From Cohnella lubricantis (lineage in GTDB: Bacteria; Bacillota; Bacilli; Paenibacillales; Paenibacillaceae), in NCBI RefSeq assembly GCF_014212015.1, contig NZ_JACJVN010000024.1, positions 1-64,000 of the forward strand: a stretch of DNA of 64,000 bases, read 5' to 3'. Made by a program: the position numbers and the translations under genes. How positions within the stretch are numbered: the first letter of the stretch is position 1; each line of letters opens with the position of its first letter. The notes under the pieces are model-generated. The model saw only the letters and a program-made list of their open reading frames with translations. It was not told the origin of the DNA and did not search any database. Of this stretch, positions 43,400 through 53,553 are shown piece after piece.

Positions 43400-45151
43400 T
43401 TGCAACAACGACAATCCTTTCGAATTGCGGACCGATTCTATTTAAATGATCAACCGATTCAAATCATTTCGGGCGCCATTCATTATTTCCGGGTCGTGCC
43501 GGAATATTGGAGGGACCGTCTGGAGAAGCTCAAAGCTCTTGGCTGCAATGCCGTAGAGACATATGTGCCATGGAATCTGCACGAACCGAGGGAAGGCCGG
43601 TACCAATTCACCGGTATGCTCGATTTGAGGAAGTTCGTTCGGACCGCAGGGGAATTGGGCTTGTATGTGATCTTAAGGCCTTCCCCTTATATTTGCGCCG
43701 AATGGGAATTCGGCGGACTTCCATATTGGCTTCTCAAGCATTCCGGCATGAAGCTCCGCTTTAGCGGCAATCCCTTCCTGGATTATGCGGACCGATATTT
43801 CGCGCGCTTATTCCAAGAAGTGAACGATCTGCAGATCACCTGCGGCGGACCGATTCTATTGATGCAAGTGGAGAATGAGTACGGAGCGTACAGCAACGAT
43901 AAGGCTTACCTGTATGCTATAGCCGAGATGATGAGGACGCACGGCGTAACCGTACCTCTGGTTACTTCCGATGGGCCTTGGCATGATTATCTGGATAATG
44001 GTTCGATTCCGGATACCGCGTTGCCTACCATTAACTGCGGGTCCAACATCAAGGAACATTTTGCGAAGCTGAGAAGCCTTCATGGAGAAGCCAAACCGCT
44101 GATGGTGATGGAGTTCTGGATCGGATGGTTCGATGCATGGGGAGACAAGGAGCACCATACGCGCGATGCCGCCGGCTCGGCGGCGGAGCTGGCCGATATT
44201 CTGGAGGAAGGCAGCGTCAACATCTATATGTTCCACGGAGGAACCAACTTCGGTTTTACGAGCGGCGCCAATTATTACGAGCGGCTTGCGCCGGACACCA
44301 CTTCCTACGATTACGACGCGCTTCTGACGGAATCCGGCGACATTACGCCCAAATACAAGGCCTTCCAGGAAGTCATCGCCCGATATGCCGAGCTTCCGCA
44401 AGTCGAATTATCGACGGTGATCCGCAAGCGCGCCTATGGAGAGATAGCGGTGAAGAAGCAGGTGTCCCTCTTCGCCGTGCTTGATCAGCTGGCTAGACCG
44501 ACGGAATCGCCCTATCCGCTTCCGATGGAAGATTTAGATCAGCCTTCGGGTTACATAGTGTATATGACGGATCTAGGCAAGAGCAGGCGAATAGATGATT
44601 TCCGGCTCATTCAATGCGCCGACCGGGCCAACGTGTATCTGAATCGCAAGCACTTGTTCACCAAATACGATCTGGAGATGGAAGGCAAAGAAGCATTCGA
44701 TCTAACGGAACCGGAGAACGAGCTGGCGATCCTAGTCGAGAATATGGGGCGGGTCAATTACTCGGTCAAGATGAACAATCAACACAAAGGCGTCAAAGGC
44801 GGAGTCATCGTCAACGGCGCGTTCCACAGCGGTTGGAAGCATTATGCCCTGCCGCTCGACAATCTGGAGCAATTGGATTTCTCCCGAGGGTATGCCGAGG
44901 GTACGCCGGCTTTTTACTTATTCGAGCTGGAAGTGGACGAACCGGCCGATACTTTTCTCGATTTTACCGACTGGGGGAAAGGAGCCGCTTTCGTGAACGG
45001 CTTTAATCTGGGCCGATTCTGGGAGATTGGGCCGCAGCGCAGGCTGTACGTTCCCGCCCCTTTGTTAAGGCCGGGCGTTAATCGGATTATCATGTTCGAG
45101 ACGGAAGGAAGAACAAGCGGCACGATACGATTCGAGGCTTCGGCCTTATAA
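43400..45151 (+). CDS. beta-galactosidase, GH35
   Basis: 583 residues, cytoplasmic. The barrel opens with IISGAIHYFRVVPEYWRDRL, the acid/base Glu is in MQVENEYGAY (about 158) and the nucleophile in MVMEFWIGWFD (about 238); two jelly-roll domains follow. GH35 enzymes remove terminal beta-galactose, here probably from imported galactan side chains. The start is a TTG five bases after GGTGGAG. Confidence 0.93.
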   Translation: MQQRQSFRIADRFYLNDQPIQIISGAIHYFRVVPEYWRDRLEKLKALGCNAVETYVPWNLHEPREGRYQFTGMLDLRKFVRTAGELGLYVILRPSPYICAEWEFGGLPYWLLKHSGMKLRFSGNPFLDYADRYFARLFQEVNDLQITCGGPILLMQVENEYGAYSNDKAYLYAIAEMMRTHGVTVPLVTSDGPWHDYLDNGSIPDTALPTINCGSNIKEHFAKLRSLHGEAKPLMVMEFWIGWFDAWGDKEHHTRDAAGSAAELADILEEGSVNIYMFHGGTNFGFTSGANYYERLAPDTTSYDYDALLTESGDITPKYKAFQEVIARYAELPQVELSTVIRKRAYGEIAVKKQVSLFAVLDQLARPTESPYPLPMEDLDQPSGYIVYMTDLGKSRRIDDFRLIQCADRANVYLNRKHLFTKYDLEMEGKEAFDLTEPENELAILVENMGRVNYSVKMNNQHKGVKGGVIVNGAFHSGWKHYALPLDNLEQLDFSRGYAEGTPAFYLFELEVDEPADTFLDFTDWGKGAAFVNGFNLGRFWEIGPQRRLYVPAPLLRPGVNRIIMFETEGRTSGTIRFEASAL

Positions 45152-45185
45152 CCTACTCAACGATAGTGACGATATTCTACTGACA

Positions 45186-45215
45186 AGGAGCTGCCTTAGC
45201 GATAGGGCAGCTTCA
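45186..45215 (+). terminator. terminator of GH35 gene
   Basis: AGCTGCC pairs with GGGCAGCT region across TTAGCGATA, followed by TCATTC; a modest signal. Confidence 0.5.
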
Positions 45216-45289
45216 TTCGTTCTCCAAATCATGGAGTTTTAGTGTATAATTTACCCAATGATGTATCAATTTATTTAATTCACTTAAAT

Positions 45290-45305
45290 ATTAAAGCGCT
45301 TTCAT
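45290..45305 (+). promoter_or_regulatory. cre-like site before the YesS-type gene
   Basis: ATTAAAGCGCTTTCAT matches the 16-base CcpA consensus WTGNNARCGNWWWCAW at 15 positions; it lies 35 bases before the start codon, in position to block transcription under glucose. Confidence 0.6.
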
Positions 45306-45339
45306 AATATAACCTGCCGTTTCGTGAAGGAGGGTTCCT

Positions 45340-47610
45340 ATGACACGAATTCCGATGATGCTGCAGCTTGCACTGATACTGTTCTTGGTGATGGCCATCC
45401 CGACGGGCATCCTGTCTTGGTATAGCGGCTCGCAGATGCTGCGCAATTCAGAGGAAGCGATCGCGGAATCCTCGCTTGCGGGGCTGAACGCGAATCGAGA
45501 GCTCAACGAGAATGCGTTGAACAACTTAGCGCAGGATACAGTGCGCCTTGCCGTGACCAATATTTTCGACCGGATACGCAGCTTCGAGACTTTCGAGGAA
45601 CTGAACGCGAATTACAGCAATGTGAGCAGAGCGTTAAGTATTATGCAAGAGCTGCTGAATTTGAATCATCGGGTGGATGGCGTCTATTCGACCTTCTTCT
45701 ATCTCGATCATTCGGACTACGTTATCTCCACGGATAGGGGCATTACGGCGCTGGAGCGCTATGAGCCGATCGATTGGATGGAGGAGGCGCTTGCCGATCG
45801 CCAAGGGATCAGCGGGGTATGGTACCCGCGCAGGATGGCTTCGGGGGTGAACGTGGTATCGTATGTGCTGCCCTTAAGCCGTCTATCCACGACAACCCGG
45901 GGAACGATTGTCGTTAATATGAGAGAGAGCCAGATCGGCGAATACTTGCGCTCGTCGGAGCCGGGAGAGCACGGCTACTCGCTCCTGGATTCGGACGGTA
46001 CGATTATCTCTCATAACGATAAGTCCTTGCTTCTCGCGAGCGTCGAAGAGCAGCCGTTCATGCAGGACATTCTGGCAGACGGAACAGCGGAGGGCTACGC
46101 GTTCCGCGAGCTTGAAGGCGAGCATCTGCTGTATACGTGGTCACGGTCGGAGCTGTTCGGCTGGTGGAATGTGAACGTCTATTCGATGGATGAGCTGATG
46201 ACCAAGACCTACAGGGTGCAGCGAAGCAACATTCTGACTACCGCCGTTATTCTCCTGGCAGGGACCATTCTGACCGTCTTCCTCGCGACATGGCTGTCCA
46301 AGCCGGTTCGAGAGCTGGTGAGGACGGTCCGCGCGCACGGCCATCAGGGAGCATCGAACAAGAAGAACGAGCTGGCCTTCCTCAATGCTGCGTTCCGGCG
46401 AATGCAGGAAGAGGAGGAAGGGCTCTATAAGCTGCTGCGGGAGCGCGAACAGGATACGCGCAGCCTCGCGCTTCATCATTTGCTGCGCGGCGAAGTGACA
46501 AGCCAGATCGCGGAGATGTTCCCCGAGCGATATTACCTTGTCGCCATCGTCTCCATTGATCGGTACCGGCGGTACGTGAACAAGACGAATCCGGAGACCC
46601 GGAGCTATCATCGATACTTGCTCATCTCGCAATGCGAGAGATTGTTCCCGGTTGGGGTGAACGCCAGATCCATCTATCAGGGAGACGGCTGCTTCGCCAT
46701 CGTCGTCAATTACGGACAAGAAGAATCGGATCGCGGTCTCGAGGGGATCAAGGAAGCGCTCGACCTGATCCGGGATCAGGCTGCAGGATTGCTCGGGCAT
46801 TCGGTGACGATCGGTGTCAGCCGAGAAGCCGAAGCGAGCTCCATGGTCTCGGAGCGGGCGGTGGAAGCGATGGAGGTCATTAAGCACCGCATGATCGAAG
46901 GAAGCGGAGGCATTACCTTCTGGCGCCAGGAAGCCGATCGCAGCAAGAAATACATCTATCCGGCGAACAGCGAGAGGCGCATGCTGAACTTTCTGGATGC
47001 CGGCGATCTGGGCAGCATTGTCAAGGAACTGGCGATGATTCGGCAGGAGATTCAATCGGTCGAGTATATCTCCTACGATAATATTATGTTTATCTACAAT
47101 CAATTGGTGGGCGTCACCATCAAGCATCTGCGGGAGAGCAATATTAGCACGGCCCATATCTTCGCGGGACGCGGGAATATCTATTCCACCATTGCGGCCA
47201 TCGATACGTTGGACGAACTGGAAGAATATCTGCGCGAGTTCTTCGGCGAGATCATTCAATACCTGGCGCGCAACCCGAGCGAGCTTAACTACGGCGAGCG
47301 GATTATTCGTTACCTGGAGGAGCATTATTGCGAAGACATCGTGTTCGAGCATATGGCCAAGGAGATCGGAATCAGCTATTCGTATATGCGCAAGATCGTG
47401 TACGAGCTGACCGGCAAGAGCCTAATCGACTATACGAATTCGCTGCGAATCGAGAAGGCGAAGCAGCTGTTGCTGGAGTCCAGCTTGAACATGACGCAGA
47501 TTGCCTCGGAGGTCGGATACTATAACGTGCAGAGCTTTAACCGATTCTTCCGCAAGTACGAGGGCATGCCCCCTAGCAGCTACAAAGCCTCCAAGTCACG
47601 GACATCCTGA
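45340..47610 (+). CDS. YesS-type membrane AraC regulator
   Basis: 756 residues. Two membrane helices (about 8-30 and 295-318) enclose an extracellular Cache-like sensing region; a HAMP-like linker (KPVRELVRTVRAHG), a helical middle part and a C-terminal AraC double HTH (MAKEIGISYSYMRKIVYELT; QIASEVGYYNVQSFNRFF) follow. No kinase domain is present; such proteins bind DNA from the membrane. AAGGAGGG precedes the ATG. It likely controls the transporter genes to its right. Confidence 0.92.
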   Translation: MTRIPMMLQLALILFLVMAIPTGILSWYSGSQMLRNSEEAIAESSLAGLNANRELNENALNNLAQDTVRLAVTNIFDRIRSFETFEELNANYSNVSRALSIMQELLNLNHRVDGVYSTFFYLDHSDYVISTDRGITALERYEPIDWMEEALADRQGISGVWYPRRMASGVNVVSYVLPLSRLSTTTRGTIVVNMRESQIGEYLRSSEPGEHGYSLLDSDGTIISHNDKSLLLASVEEQPFMQDILADGTAEGYAFRELEGEHLLYTWSRSELFGWWNVNVYSMDELMTKTYRVQRSNILTTAVILLAGTILTVFLATWLSKPVRELVRTVRAHGHQGASNKKNELAFLNAAFRRMQEEEEGLYKLLREREQDTRSLALHHLLRGEVTSQIAEMFPERYYLVAIVSIDRYRRYVNKTNPETRSYHRYLLISQCERLFPVGVNARSIYQGDGCFAIVVNYGQEESDRGLEGIKEALDLIRDQAAGLLGHSVTIGVSREAEASSMVSERAVEAMEVIKHRMIEGSGGITFWRQEADRSKKYIYPANSERRMLNFLDAGDLGSIVKELAMIRQEIQSVEYISYDNIMFIYNQLVGVTIKHLRESNISTAHIFAGRGNIYSTIAAIDTLDELEEYLREFFGEIIQYLARNPSELNYGERIIRYLEEHYCEDIVFEHMAKEIGISYSYMRKIVYELTGKSLIDYTNSLRIEKAKQLLLESSLNMTQIASEVGYYNVQSFNRFFRKYEGMPPSSYKASKSRTS

Positions 47611-47643
47611 CAGATCCGTTCATTTTTGTTCCTCCACATCAGA

Positions 47644-47679
47644 ATTGATTATTTATCAAAAATGACATCCATAATCAAT
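47644..47679. promoter_or_regulatory. inverted repeat ATTGATTAT / ATAATCAAT
   Basis: Nine-base perfect arms at 47644-47652 and 47671-47679 with an 18-base gap (27 bases start to start), in the region between the YesS-type gene and the permease operon. Candidate operator or weak hairpin. Confidence 0.4.
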
Positions 47680-47793
47680 ACTCACGATTTACTGGCTGCC
47701 GGCTGGGAAGGTATGATGCAGCCATGACCTGGCTTCGAGTCCGACGCTCAACAAGACAGGGGGAATACAAGCTGAGGGGGGTGAAAAGGTAAT

Positions 47794-48750
47794 TTGAAAG
47801 CGCTTCATAAAAACGAGGCCGCTTTAACCGGACTCAAAGCGAACAGCCGGGGACTATCCTTCTATTTCCGGCGTGACTGGCAGCTCTATACGCTGCTTCT
47901 GATCCCGCTGTCCTTTGTGCTGGTGTTTAAGTATGCGCCTCTATCCGGACTTGTGCTCGCTTTCAAGGACTACAAGATCGCCAGAGGGTTCTGGGGGAGC
48001 GAATGGGCCGGCTTCGAAGTGTTTAACGAGATCTTCGCCAGGCACGACTTCCTCCGCGCCGTACGCAACACGCTGCTGCTCAATAGCCTTGACCTCGTCT
48101 TCAGCTTCACGATGCCTATCGTCCTAGCGCTATTGCTGAACGAGATCAAGGGGATCCGATTCAAACGCGTGAACCAGACGCTGCTCTATCTGCCTCACTT
48201 CCTGTCCTGGGTCATTATTGGCGCGATTGCTTACCAACTGCTTAGCGAAGGCAACGGGCTCGTGAATAATCTTCTGGAGCAGATGGGCATCAACCGGGTT
48301 CCGTTCCTGCAGGAAGACACCCACTGGCTGATCACCTACTTAGCCATTGGCGTCTGGCAGAGCATGGGCTGGGGGACGATCATCTATCTGGCGTCGATTA
48401 GCAGCATCAACCCGGAGATGTACGAAGCGGCCATCGTCGATGGCGCAGGCCGGTGGCGGAAGGTATGGAACGTTACGCTTCCTTCGATCCGCGTCACGAT
48501 CGTGACCCTCCTGATCTTGAACCTGGGCCGAGTGATGGAAGGCTCGTTCGAGCGTGTGTACGCCTTGCAGAACAAGGCGACGACGGAGTACACCACCACC
48601 ATCCCGGTGCTCGTCTACCGGTGGGGGATCGAGAGCGGGAACTTCAGCCGCGCGACCGCGCTCGGATTGTTCCAGGCCGTCATCGGCCTCGTGCTGGTGC
48701 TGCTCGCGGATCGGATCGCGAAGAGGCTCGGCGAAGACGGATTGCTCTAG
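47794..48750 (+). CDS. sugar ABC permease, LplB type
   Basis: 318 residues, six membrane segments. The cytoplasmic lead (LSFYFRRDWQLYTLLLIPLS) and KYAPLSGLVLAFKDYKI are typical of LplB-type permeases of pectin and mucilage oligosaccharide transporters; EAA loop EMYEAAIVDGAGRWRKVWNV. The start appears to be the TTG at 47794 after GAGGGGGGTG; the start region itself contains a shortened cre-like TTGAAAGCGCTTCA. Confidence 0.92.
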   Translation: MKALHKNEAALTGLKANSRGLSFYFRRDWQLYTLLLIPLSFVLVFKYAPLSGLVLAFKDYKIARGFWGSEWAGFEVFNEIFARHDFLRAVRNTLLLNSLDLVFSFTMPIVLALLLNEIKGIRFKRVNQTLLYLPHFLSWVIIGAIAYQLLSEGNGLVNNLLEQMGINRVPFLQEDTHWLITYLAIGVWQSMGWGTIIYLASISSINPEMYEAAIVDGAGRWRKVWNVTLPSIRVTIVTLLILNLGRVMEGSFERVYALQNKATTEYTTTIPVLVYRWGIESGNFSRATALGLFQAVIGLVLVLLADRIAKRLGEDGLL

Positions 48751-48765
48751 TGAAGGAGGCGAACC

Positions 48766-49665
48766 ATGAAAGCCGTTAGCGGCACTCTAACGCTGCAGCG
48801 CCGAAGGCGCTTCGATATTTGGGATGTGCTCATTCGCCTCATCCTCATCATCGCCTCACTGGCCTGCCTGCTGCCATTCGTACATGTGGCTGCCAAGTCG
48901 CTCAGCCAAGACGCCTATGTCATTGCGAACAAGGTGTATCTCTGGCCCCAAGGATTCACGCTTGATGCGTACGGCAAGATCTTTGCCGACGCGAGTATCT
49001 TAAGATCGCTGTACGTGTCGGTCCTCGTGACGGTGCTGTTCACCATTCTGGGGATGATCGTAACGACTTGCGCGGCGTATCCGCTGTCGCGCAAATCGCT
49101 CAAGGGCCGCACCGTTCTGACGTTTATCTTCATGTTCACCTTGTACTTCCATGGCGGTATCATTCCCGAATATATGCTGGTGAACAATCTGGGCTTGCTC
49201 GATACGATCTGGTCGATCATATTGCCGCCGGCGTTCAGCGCCTTCAACCTGCTCATTATGAAGACCTCGCTCTCCAGCAGCATTCCGGACAGCTTGGAAG
49301 AATCGGCGCGGATCGACGGCGCGGGACACTTCCGCATTCTGTGGAGCATCGTCCTCCCGCTCTCGAAGCCGATCATCGCGACGCTGTCTCTCTTCTATGC
49401 GGTCGGACGCTGGAATACGTATCAAGACGCTCTGTTCTACATTAAGCAGAATGTGGATATTCGGCCGCTGCAGCTGAAGCTGTATTACTTGGTTATTCAG
49501 GCAACCGAGAGCTTCCAGCTGGAGGCGACGCAGGTGCAGCTCAGCAACCCCGAGGTGCTGAAGGCGTCGTGCGTGGTATTCGCGACGCTGCCGATTCTCT
49601 GCGTCTATCCGTTCATTCAGAAGTACTTCGTTCAAGGAGTTATGTTAGGAGCCATCAAAGAATAA
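48766..49665 (+). CDS. sugar ABC permease, LplC/YtcP type
   Basis: 299 residues, six membrane segments, partner of the LplB-type permease 15 bases upstream. EAA loop SLEESARIDGAGHFRILWSI. GAAGGAGGCG lies just before the ATG. Again no ATPase gene nearby. Confidence 0.92.
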   Translation: MKAVSGTLTLQRRRRFDIWDVLIRLILIIASLACLLPFVHVAAKSLSQDAYVIANKVYLWPQGFTLDAYGKIFADASILRSLYVSVLVTVLFTILGMIVTTCAAYPLSRKSLKGRTVLTFIFMFTLYFHGGIIPEYMLVNNLGLLDTIWSIILPPAFSAFNLLIMKTSLSSSIPDSLEESARIDGAGHFRILWSIVLPLSKPIIATLSLFYAVGRWNTYQDALFYIKQNVDIRPLQLKLYYLVIQATESFQLEATQVQLSNPEVLKASCVVFATLPILCVYPFIQKYFVQGVMLGAIKE

Positions 49666-49726
49666 TCTCAAGTTTGTCGAAGCGCCTTATTTAAGAATGG
49701 AAAATTCCATAATGGGGGAACAATCG

Positions 49727-51400
49727 ATGAGCATGAAGAGAATGGGTTCCACAGTATTAGCGTTAATGATGGCAGTCGGTTTGCTGGCCGCCTGCTCGAA
49801 CAGCAACAACAATTCGAACGCTAGCAGCAGCCCTAGCGAGTCGACACCGCCTGCGAGCAGCACGGCAAGCGCCAGCAGCTCTCCTAGCGACAGCGCTAGC
49901 GGCAGCTTCGCCGATTATTCGAGCGGATTCCCTGAGCGGGTGACTCTTGAGATCCCGGTCTATGAACGCGCATTCGAAGGCTGGAACGTGAGCGACAACT
50001 ACTATACGCGCTGGGTTCAGCAGAACTTCGGCGACAAGTACAACATCGACGTCAAGTTCGTGCCGATCACGCGCAGCAGCGAAGTGACAGATTACGAGCA
50101 GCTGCTCGCGTCGCACAAAGCTCCGGACATCATTTTCCACTATGATATGCCTCAAGCGCTAGCCTACTACGGAGAAGATGTCATGCAAGAGCTGAATTGG
50201 GATGAGATCGCCTACTACGCTCCGACTTATTGGAAGAATATGAGCGGGACGATTGAGAAGTACGGCATCGTCGACGGCAAGAAGGTGTTCTTCTACGCCG
50301 CCCGTCCGGAGGCCGACAACTTCACGACGCTCATCCGCAAAGACTGGGTCGAGAAGGTCGGCATGAAGGTGGAGGATCTGACTTCCCTGGAGAAGTATAA
50401 CGAGATGCTGGTGAAATGGAAGGAGGCCGGGCTTGGGGTCGGCGGCGGAAGCTTGCTGCAGAACAACTATACCTTCAACTACGCCTTCCGCGATTGGCCG
50501 GTCGATCCTAAATACCGCGCTCTCTATTCCGATCTCGGCGTTGCGGATCTGACGACGGCTGACACCGAGCGTTATCTTCGCAATCTGAACTACCAGTACA
50601 ACAACGGACTGATTGACAAAGAATTTTATCTGCGCACCGACGACGCCAAGATCAAATCCGAATTCGTCGCGGGCAAGACCGGCACGTACGGCTTCTATCT
50701 CGCCAGCAACACCGATGTGCTCTCCGCTACGCTTACGAACAACCCGGATGCGGAATTCGCGGTGCTGCCTCCGACAGCCGGCGTTCCGGAGGGACGTCAA
50801 CCGCAATCGCGCGGCTACTGGCCGTTCGGCTTAATTATGGGCATCAACTATGAGTCCTCCGCCGAGGAACGCGCCGCGGTCTGGATGTATCTCGAATGGA
50901 TGAGCCAGCCGGACAATCTGTTCTTCCTGCAGAACGGCGTGGAAGGCCAGAACTACACGCTGGATGCCGAGGGACTTGCCGTGAAGGTGCCGGACTTCGC
51001 CGGCGAATCCAAGCTGTCCAATAACAACAACAAGGACTACTGGGCTCTCGTCACCGAGATGGCGCAATATCCAGACCCTGCTGTGACCCGCAAATCCTAC
51101 ATTCAGAACTGGGCGCCTCCGGGCTACGAGAATCTAGCGGAAGACATGCTGAAGTATTATGAGCAGACCGCGGAGTATCGCACGCCGGACGCACTGTTCA
51201 GCGTCGTGCTCGAGACGGTGAACGAGTACAAGGCGGATCTGAACTCTCTCTTCCAAGAGCTGTACGTGAAGTGCGTTCTCGCTCCTGAAGATCAGTTCGA
51301 TGCCGTGTACGAGGAAGCCAAGCAGACCTATCTCGATGCGGGCTATCAAGAGATTCTCGACGAGAAGCAGAAGGCGATCGACGCAGGCCAATTCAGCTAA
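49727..51400 (+). CDS. sugar-binding lipoprotein, LplA type
   Basis: 557 residues, larger than usual CUT1 binding proteins, as in the LplA group. Lipobox LLAACSN followed by a Ser/Asn linker, then the binding fold. The ATG at 49727 lies 8 bases after GGGGGA. It completes the transporter with the two preceding permeases, and the next genes (GH105, hydrolase) point to unsaturated pectic disaccharides as cargo. Confidence 0.92.
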   Translation: MSMKRMGSTVLALMMAVGLLAACSNSNNNSNASSSPSESTPPASSTASASSSPSDSASGSFADYSSGFPERVTLEIPVYERAFEGWNVSDNYYTRWVQQNFGDKYNIDVKFVPITRSSEVTDYEQLLASHKAPDIIFHYDMPQALAYYGEDVMQELNWDEIAYYAPTYWKNMSGTIEKYGIVDGKKVFFYAARPEADNFTTLIRKDWVEKVGMKVEDLTSLEKYNEMLVKWKEAGLGVGGGSLLQNNYTFNYAFRDWPVDPKYRALYSDLGVADLTTADTERYLRNLNYQYNNGLIDKEFYLRTDDAKIKSEFVAGKTGTYGFYLASNTDVLSATLTNNPDAEFAVLPPTAGVPEGRQPQSRGYWPFGLIMGINYESSAEERAAVWMYLEWMSQPDNLFFLQNGVEGQNYTLDAEGLAVKVPDFAGESKLSNNNNKDYWALVTEMAQYPDPAVTRKSYIQNWAPPGYENLAEDMLKYYEQTAEYRTPDALFSVVLETVNEYKADLNSLFQELYVKCVLAPEDQFDAVYEEAKQTYLDAGYQEILDEKQKAIDAGQFS

Positions 51401-51483
51401 GGATATCGACTGCGAATAGGAGATAGAACACACTTAACAGAGCCCCTGCTCCGGCGGGGGCTTTGGATATGGAGGCATGGATT

Positions 51484-52521
51484 GTGAGAATTAACGCAAA
51501 CGCAGCCGATTTGAAGCGTGTCATCGGAAGTGTGGTCGACTACACGCTTGACATGGATTTGACGTGGGATTGGCCATGCGGCGTCGCCTATTACGGCGTC
51601 AGCCGCGCATTCGAAGTGACGGGTGAGGAGGCCTGCCTGGAACGGATGGCCGCCTGGTGCGACGAGTACATCGAAGCGGGTTTGCCGGTATGGACGGTGA
51701 ACGCGTGCGCCATGGGCCACATGCTGCTCACGCTCTATGAGCAGACGAAGGAGCAGAAGTACCTCGATCTCATCTTAAGCAAGGTGGATTACCTGCAGCA
51801 TAAGGCGCTTCGCTTCGGGGATCGGGTGCTGCAGCATACGGTGTCGGCGAAGAACGACTTCCCGGAGCAGTGCTGGGCGGATACGCTGTTCATGGCCGGC
51901 TACTTCATGCTCCGCGTCGGCGTGATGCTGGGGGAGAAGCCGCTCATCGAGGACGCGCTGCACCAGTTCTATTGGCACATCAATTACTTGCAGGATGAGG
52001 ATACCGGTCTCTGGTATCACGGCTACAACAACCTGACGAAGGATCATATGTCGGGCATCTATTGGGGTCGCGCTAACGCGTGGGCGGCTTATACGATGTC
52101 ACGGGCGGCGAAGGGATTGCCGGAGGGCTATCTGTATCCTCCCATGATGCACATCTGGAGTTCGTTGCGCGACCAGCTTGCTGCGCTCAAGAAGCTTCAG
52201 AAGGACGATGGCCTATGGGGCACCGTGCTCGACTACCCGCCGTCTTACGGCGAGGTATCGGCGACGGCGGGCATCGCGGCGGCGATGGTCACGCAAGGCA
52301 ACCCGCTGCATGCCAAATACGTGCAGAAGGCGCTGGACGGCGTGCTGGCGAATATAACGGACCGCGGCCGGGTGTTGAACGTATCCGGCGGCACGGCTGT
52401 CATGAACGATATCAACGGCTACCTTGGCATCGACAAGAAGTGGGCGCAAGGCTGGGGCCAGGGACTTGCGCTTGCGCTGCTGACGGCTGTCTTGGAGAAT
52501 CAAGAACGGAATGCGGAATGA
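51484..52521 (+). CDS. unsaturated rhamnogalacturonyl hydrolase, GH105
   Basis: 345 residues, (alpha/alpha)6 barrel, cytoplasmic. Family marks are WPCGVAYYGVSRAFEVTG, EQCWADTLFMAGYF and GIYWGRANAWAAYTM, which hold the catalytic Asp and substrate-stacking Trp residues. GH105 enzymes split the unsaturated galacturonyl-rhamnose made by rhamnogalacturonan lyases. The GTG at 51484 lies 8 bases after GGAGG; longer starts contain that site. It follows the transporter genes directly. Confidence 0.88.
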   Translation: MRINANAADLKRVIGSVVDYTLDMDLTWDWPCGVAYYGVSRAFEVTGEEACLERMAAWCDEYIEAGLPVWTVNACAMGHMLLTLYEQTKEQKYLDLILSKVDYLQHKALRFGDRVLQHTVSAKNDFPEQCWADTLFMAGYFMLRVGVMLGEKPLIEDALHQFYWHINYLQDEDTGLWYHGYNNLTKDHMSGIYWGRANAWAAYTMSRAAKGLPEGYLYPPMMHIWSSLRDQLAALKKLQKDDGLWGTVLDYPPSYGEVSATAGIAAAMVTQGNPLHAKYVQKALDGVLANITDRGRVLNVSGGTAVMNDINGYLGIDKKWAQGWGQGLALALLTAVLENQERNAE

Positions 52522-52602
52522 AGACGTAGCGATGAACCGAGAGCGGAATACGGAATGAACTCGCAAGTTGTTCATCACACCGGCATAGGAGGTTCGAATG
52601 GA

Positions 52603-53499
52603 TTGAAGGACGATGATGATCTGTTGCTGCAGCTGCTCGGCGACTGGCCGGAGAGAGGCGTGACCGGCTCCGATCTGCTGCGGGAGGAACCATACGACGG
52701 ATATCGCCTGCAGACGATCCTGCTGGAATTGGACGGCCAAGAACGCGCCCCCATATCGGTCGCGCTGCCATTGGAGCTCAAAGCTCCGTATCCGCTCGTA
52801 GTGTTCAACCATTCTCATGGAGGCAACTACGCGCTAGGGCGCAACGAGCTCGTTCGCGGAGCGGGTTACCTGCTGCAGCCCTCCTTCGCCAAAGCGTTGA
52901 CGGATATGGGATATGCCGTCTGCTGCATGGACATGCGCGGCTTCAATGAGCGATCGGGCAAGGCGGAGAGCGAGCTGGTGAAGGAAATGCTCTGGCAAGG
53001 TCAAGTGCTGTGGGGCATGATGCTGTACGACAATCAGCGTCTGCTCGATTATATGCTGGAGCGCTCGGATATCGACGGGAGCCGCATCGCGACGATCGGG
53101 ATGTCGATGGGAGGTCTAATGGCGTGGTGGCTGGGAGCGATTGACGAGCGGGTGAGAGTGGTGGTCGATATCTGCGGCCAAGTGGATGCCCATACGCTCA
53201 TCGCCAAGCGAGGACTGGACCATCACGGCTTCTACTCTTACGTGCCCGGGCTGCTGAAGCACTTCACGACGCTCGACATTCAGAAGCGAATCGTTCCCCG
53301 CCCTCGGATGAGCCTCAACGGGCGGCATGACCGGCTGTGTCCAATCGAAGGCGTCGAGCTTCTGGCGAAGGGACTGCGCGAAGCCTATGCCGCAGCCGGC
53401 AGTCCCGAGCATTGGCAGTCGGTCGAGACCGGGGGCGGCCATATCGAGACGGCGGAGATGCGGGCGGCGTGGCAGAGATTTCTGGCGAGGTATTTGTAA
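52603..53499 (+). CDS. alpha/beta hydrolase (dienelactone-hydrolase/acetyl-esterase-like)
   Basis: About 298 residues. Nucleophile elbow GMSMGG, oxyanion-side VVFNHSHGG, Asp in NGRHDRLCPI, and His in TGGGHIETAE give a complete Ser-Asp-His triad. The fold suits short-chain carbohydrate esterases, and its place after GH105 suggests removal of acetyl or similar groups from pectic sugars. The TTG at 52603, 10 bases after AGGAGG, is preferred; an ATG at 52555 gives a 16-residue longer form with a weak site. Confidence 0.8.
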   Translation: MKDDDDLLLQLLGDWPERGVTGSDLLREEPYDGYRLQTILLELDGQERAPISVALPLELKAPYPLVVFNHSHGGNYALGRNELVRGAGYLLQPSFAKALTDMGYAVCCMDMRGFNERSGKAESELVKEMLWQGQVLWGMMLYDNQRLLDYMLERSDIDGSRIATIGMSMGGLMAWWLGAIDERVRVVVDICGQVDAHTLIAKRGLDHHGFYSYVPGLLKHFTTLDIQKRIVPRPRMSLNGRHDRLCPIEGVELLAKGLREAYAAAGSPEHWQSVETGGGHIETAEMRAAWQRFLARYL

Positions 53500-53553
53500 T
53501 TAACCAATCCAACTGCTCCATTTTCACCCGCAATCTAGCCTTCCTGATCTCAT

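Noticed and set aside
47794-47810. cre site at the LplB-type start codon
   Set aside because: TTGAAAGCGCTTCA lacks one base of the spacing in the CcpA consensus and lies in coding sequence; mentioned only as a resemblance.
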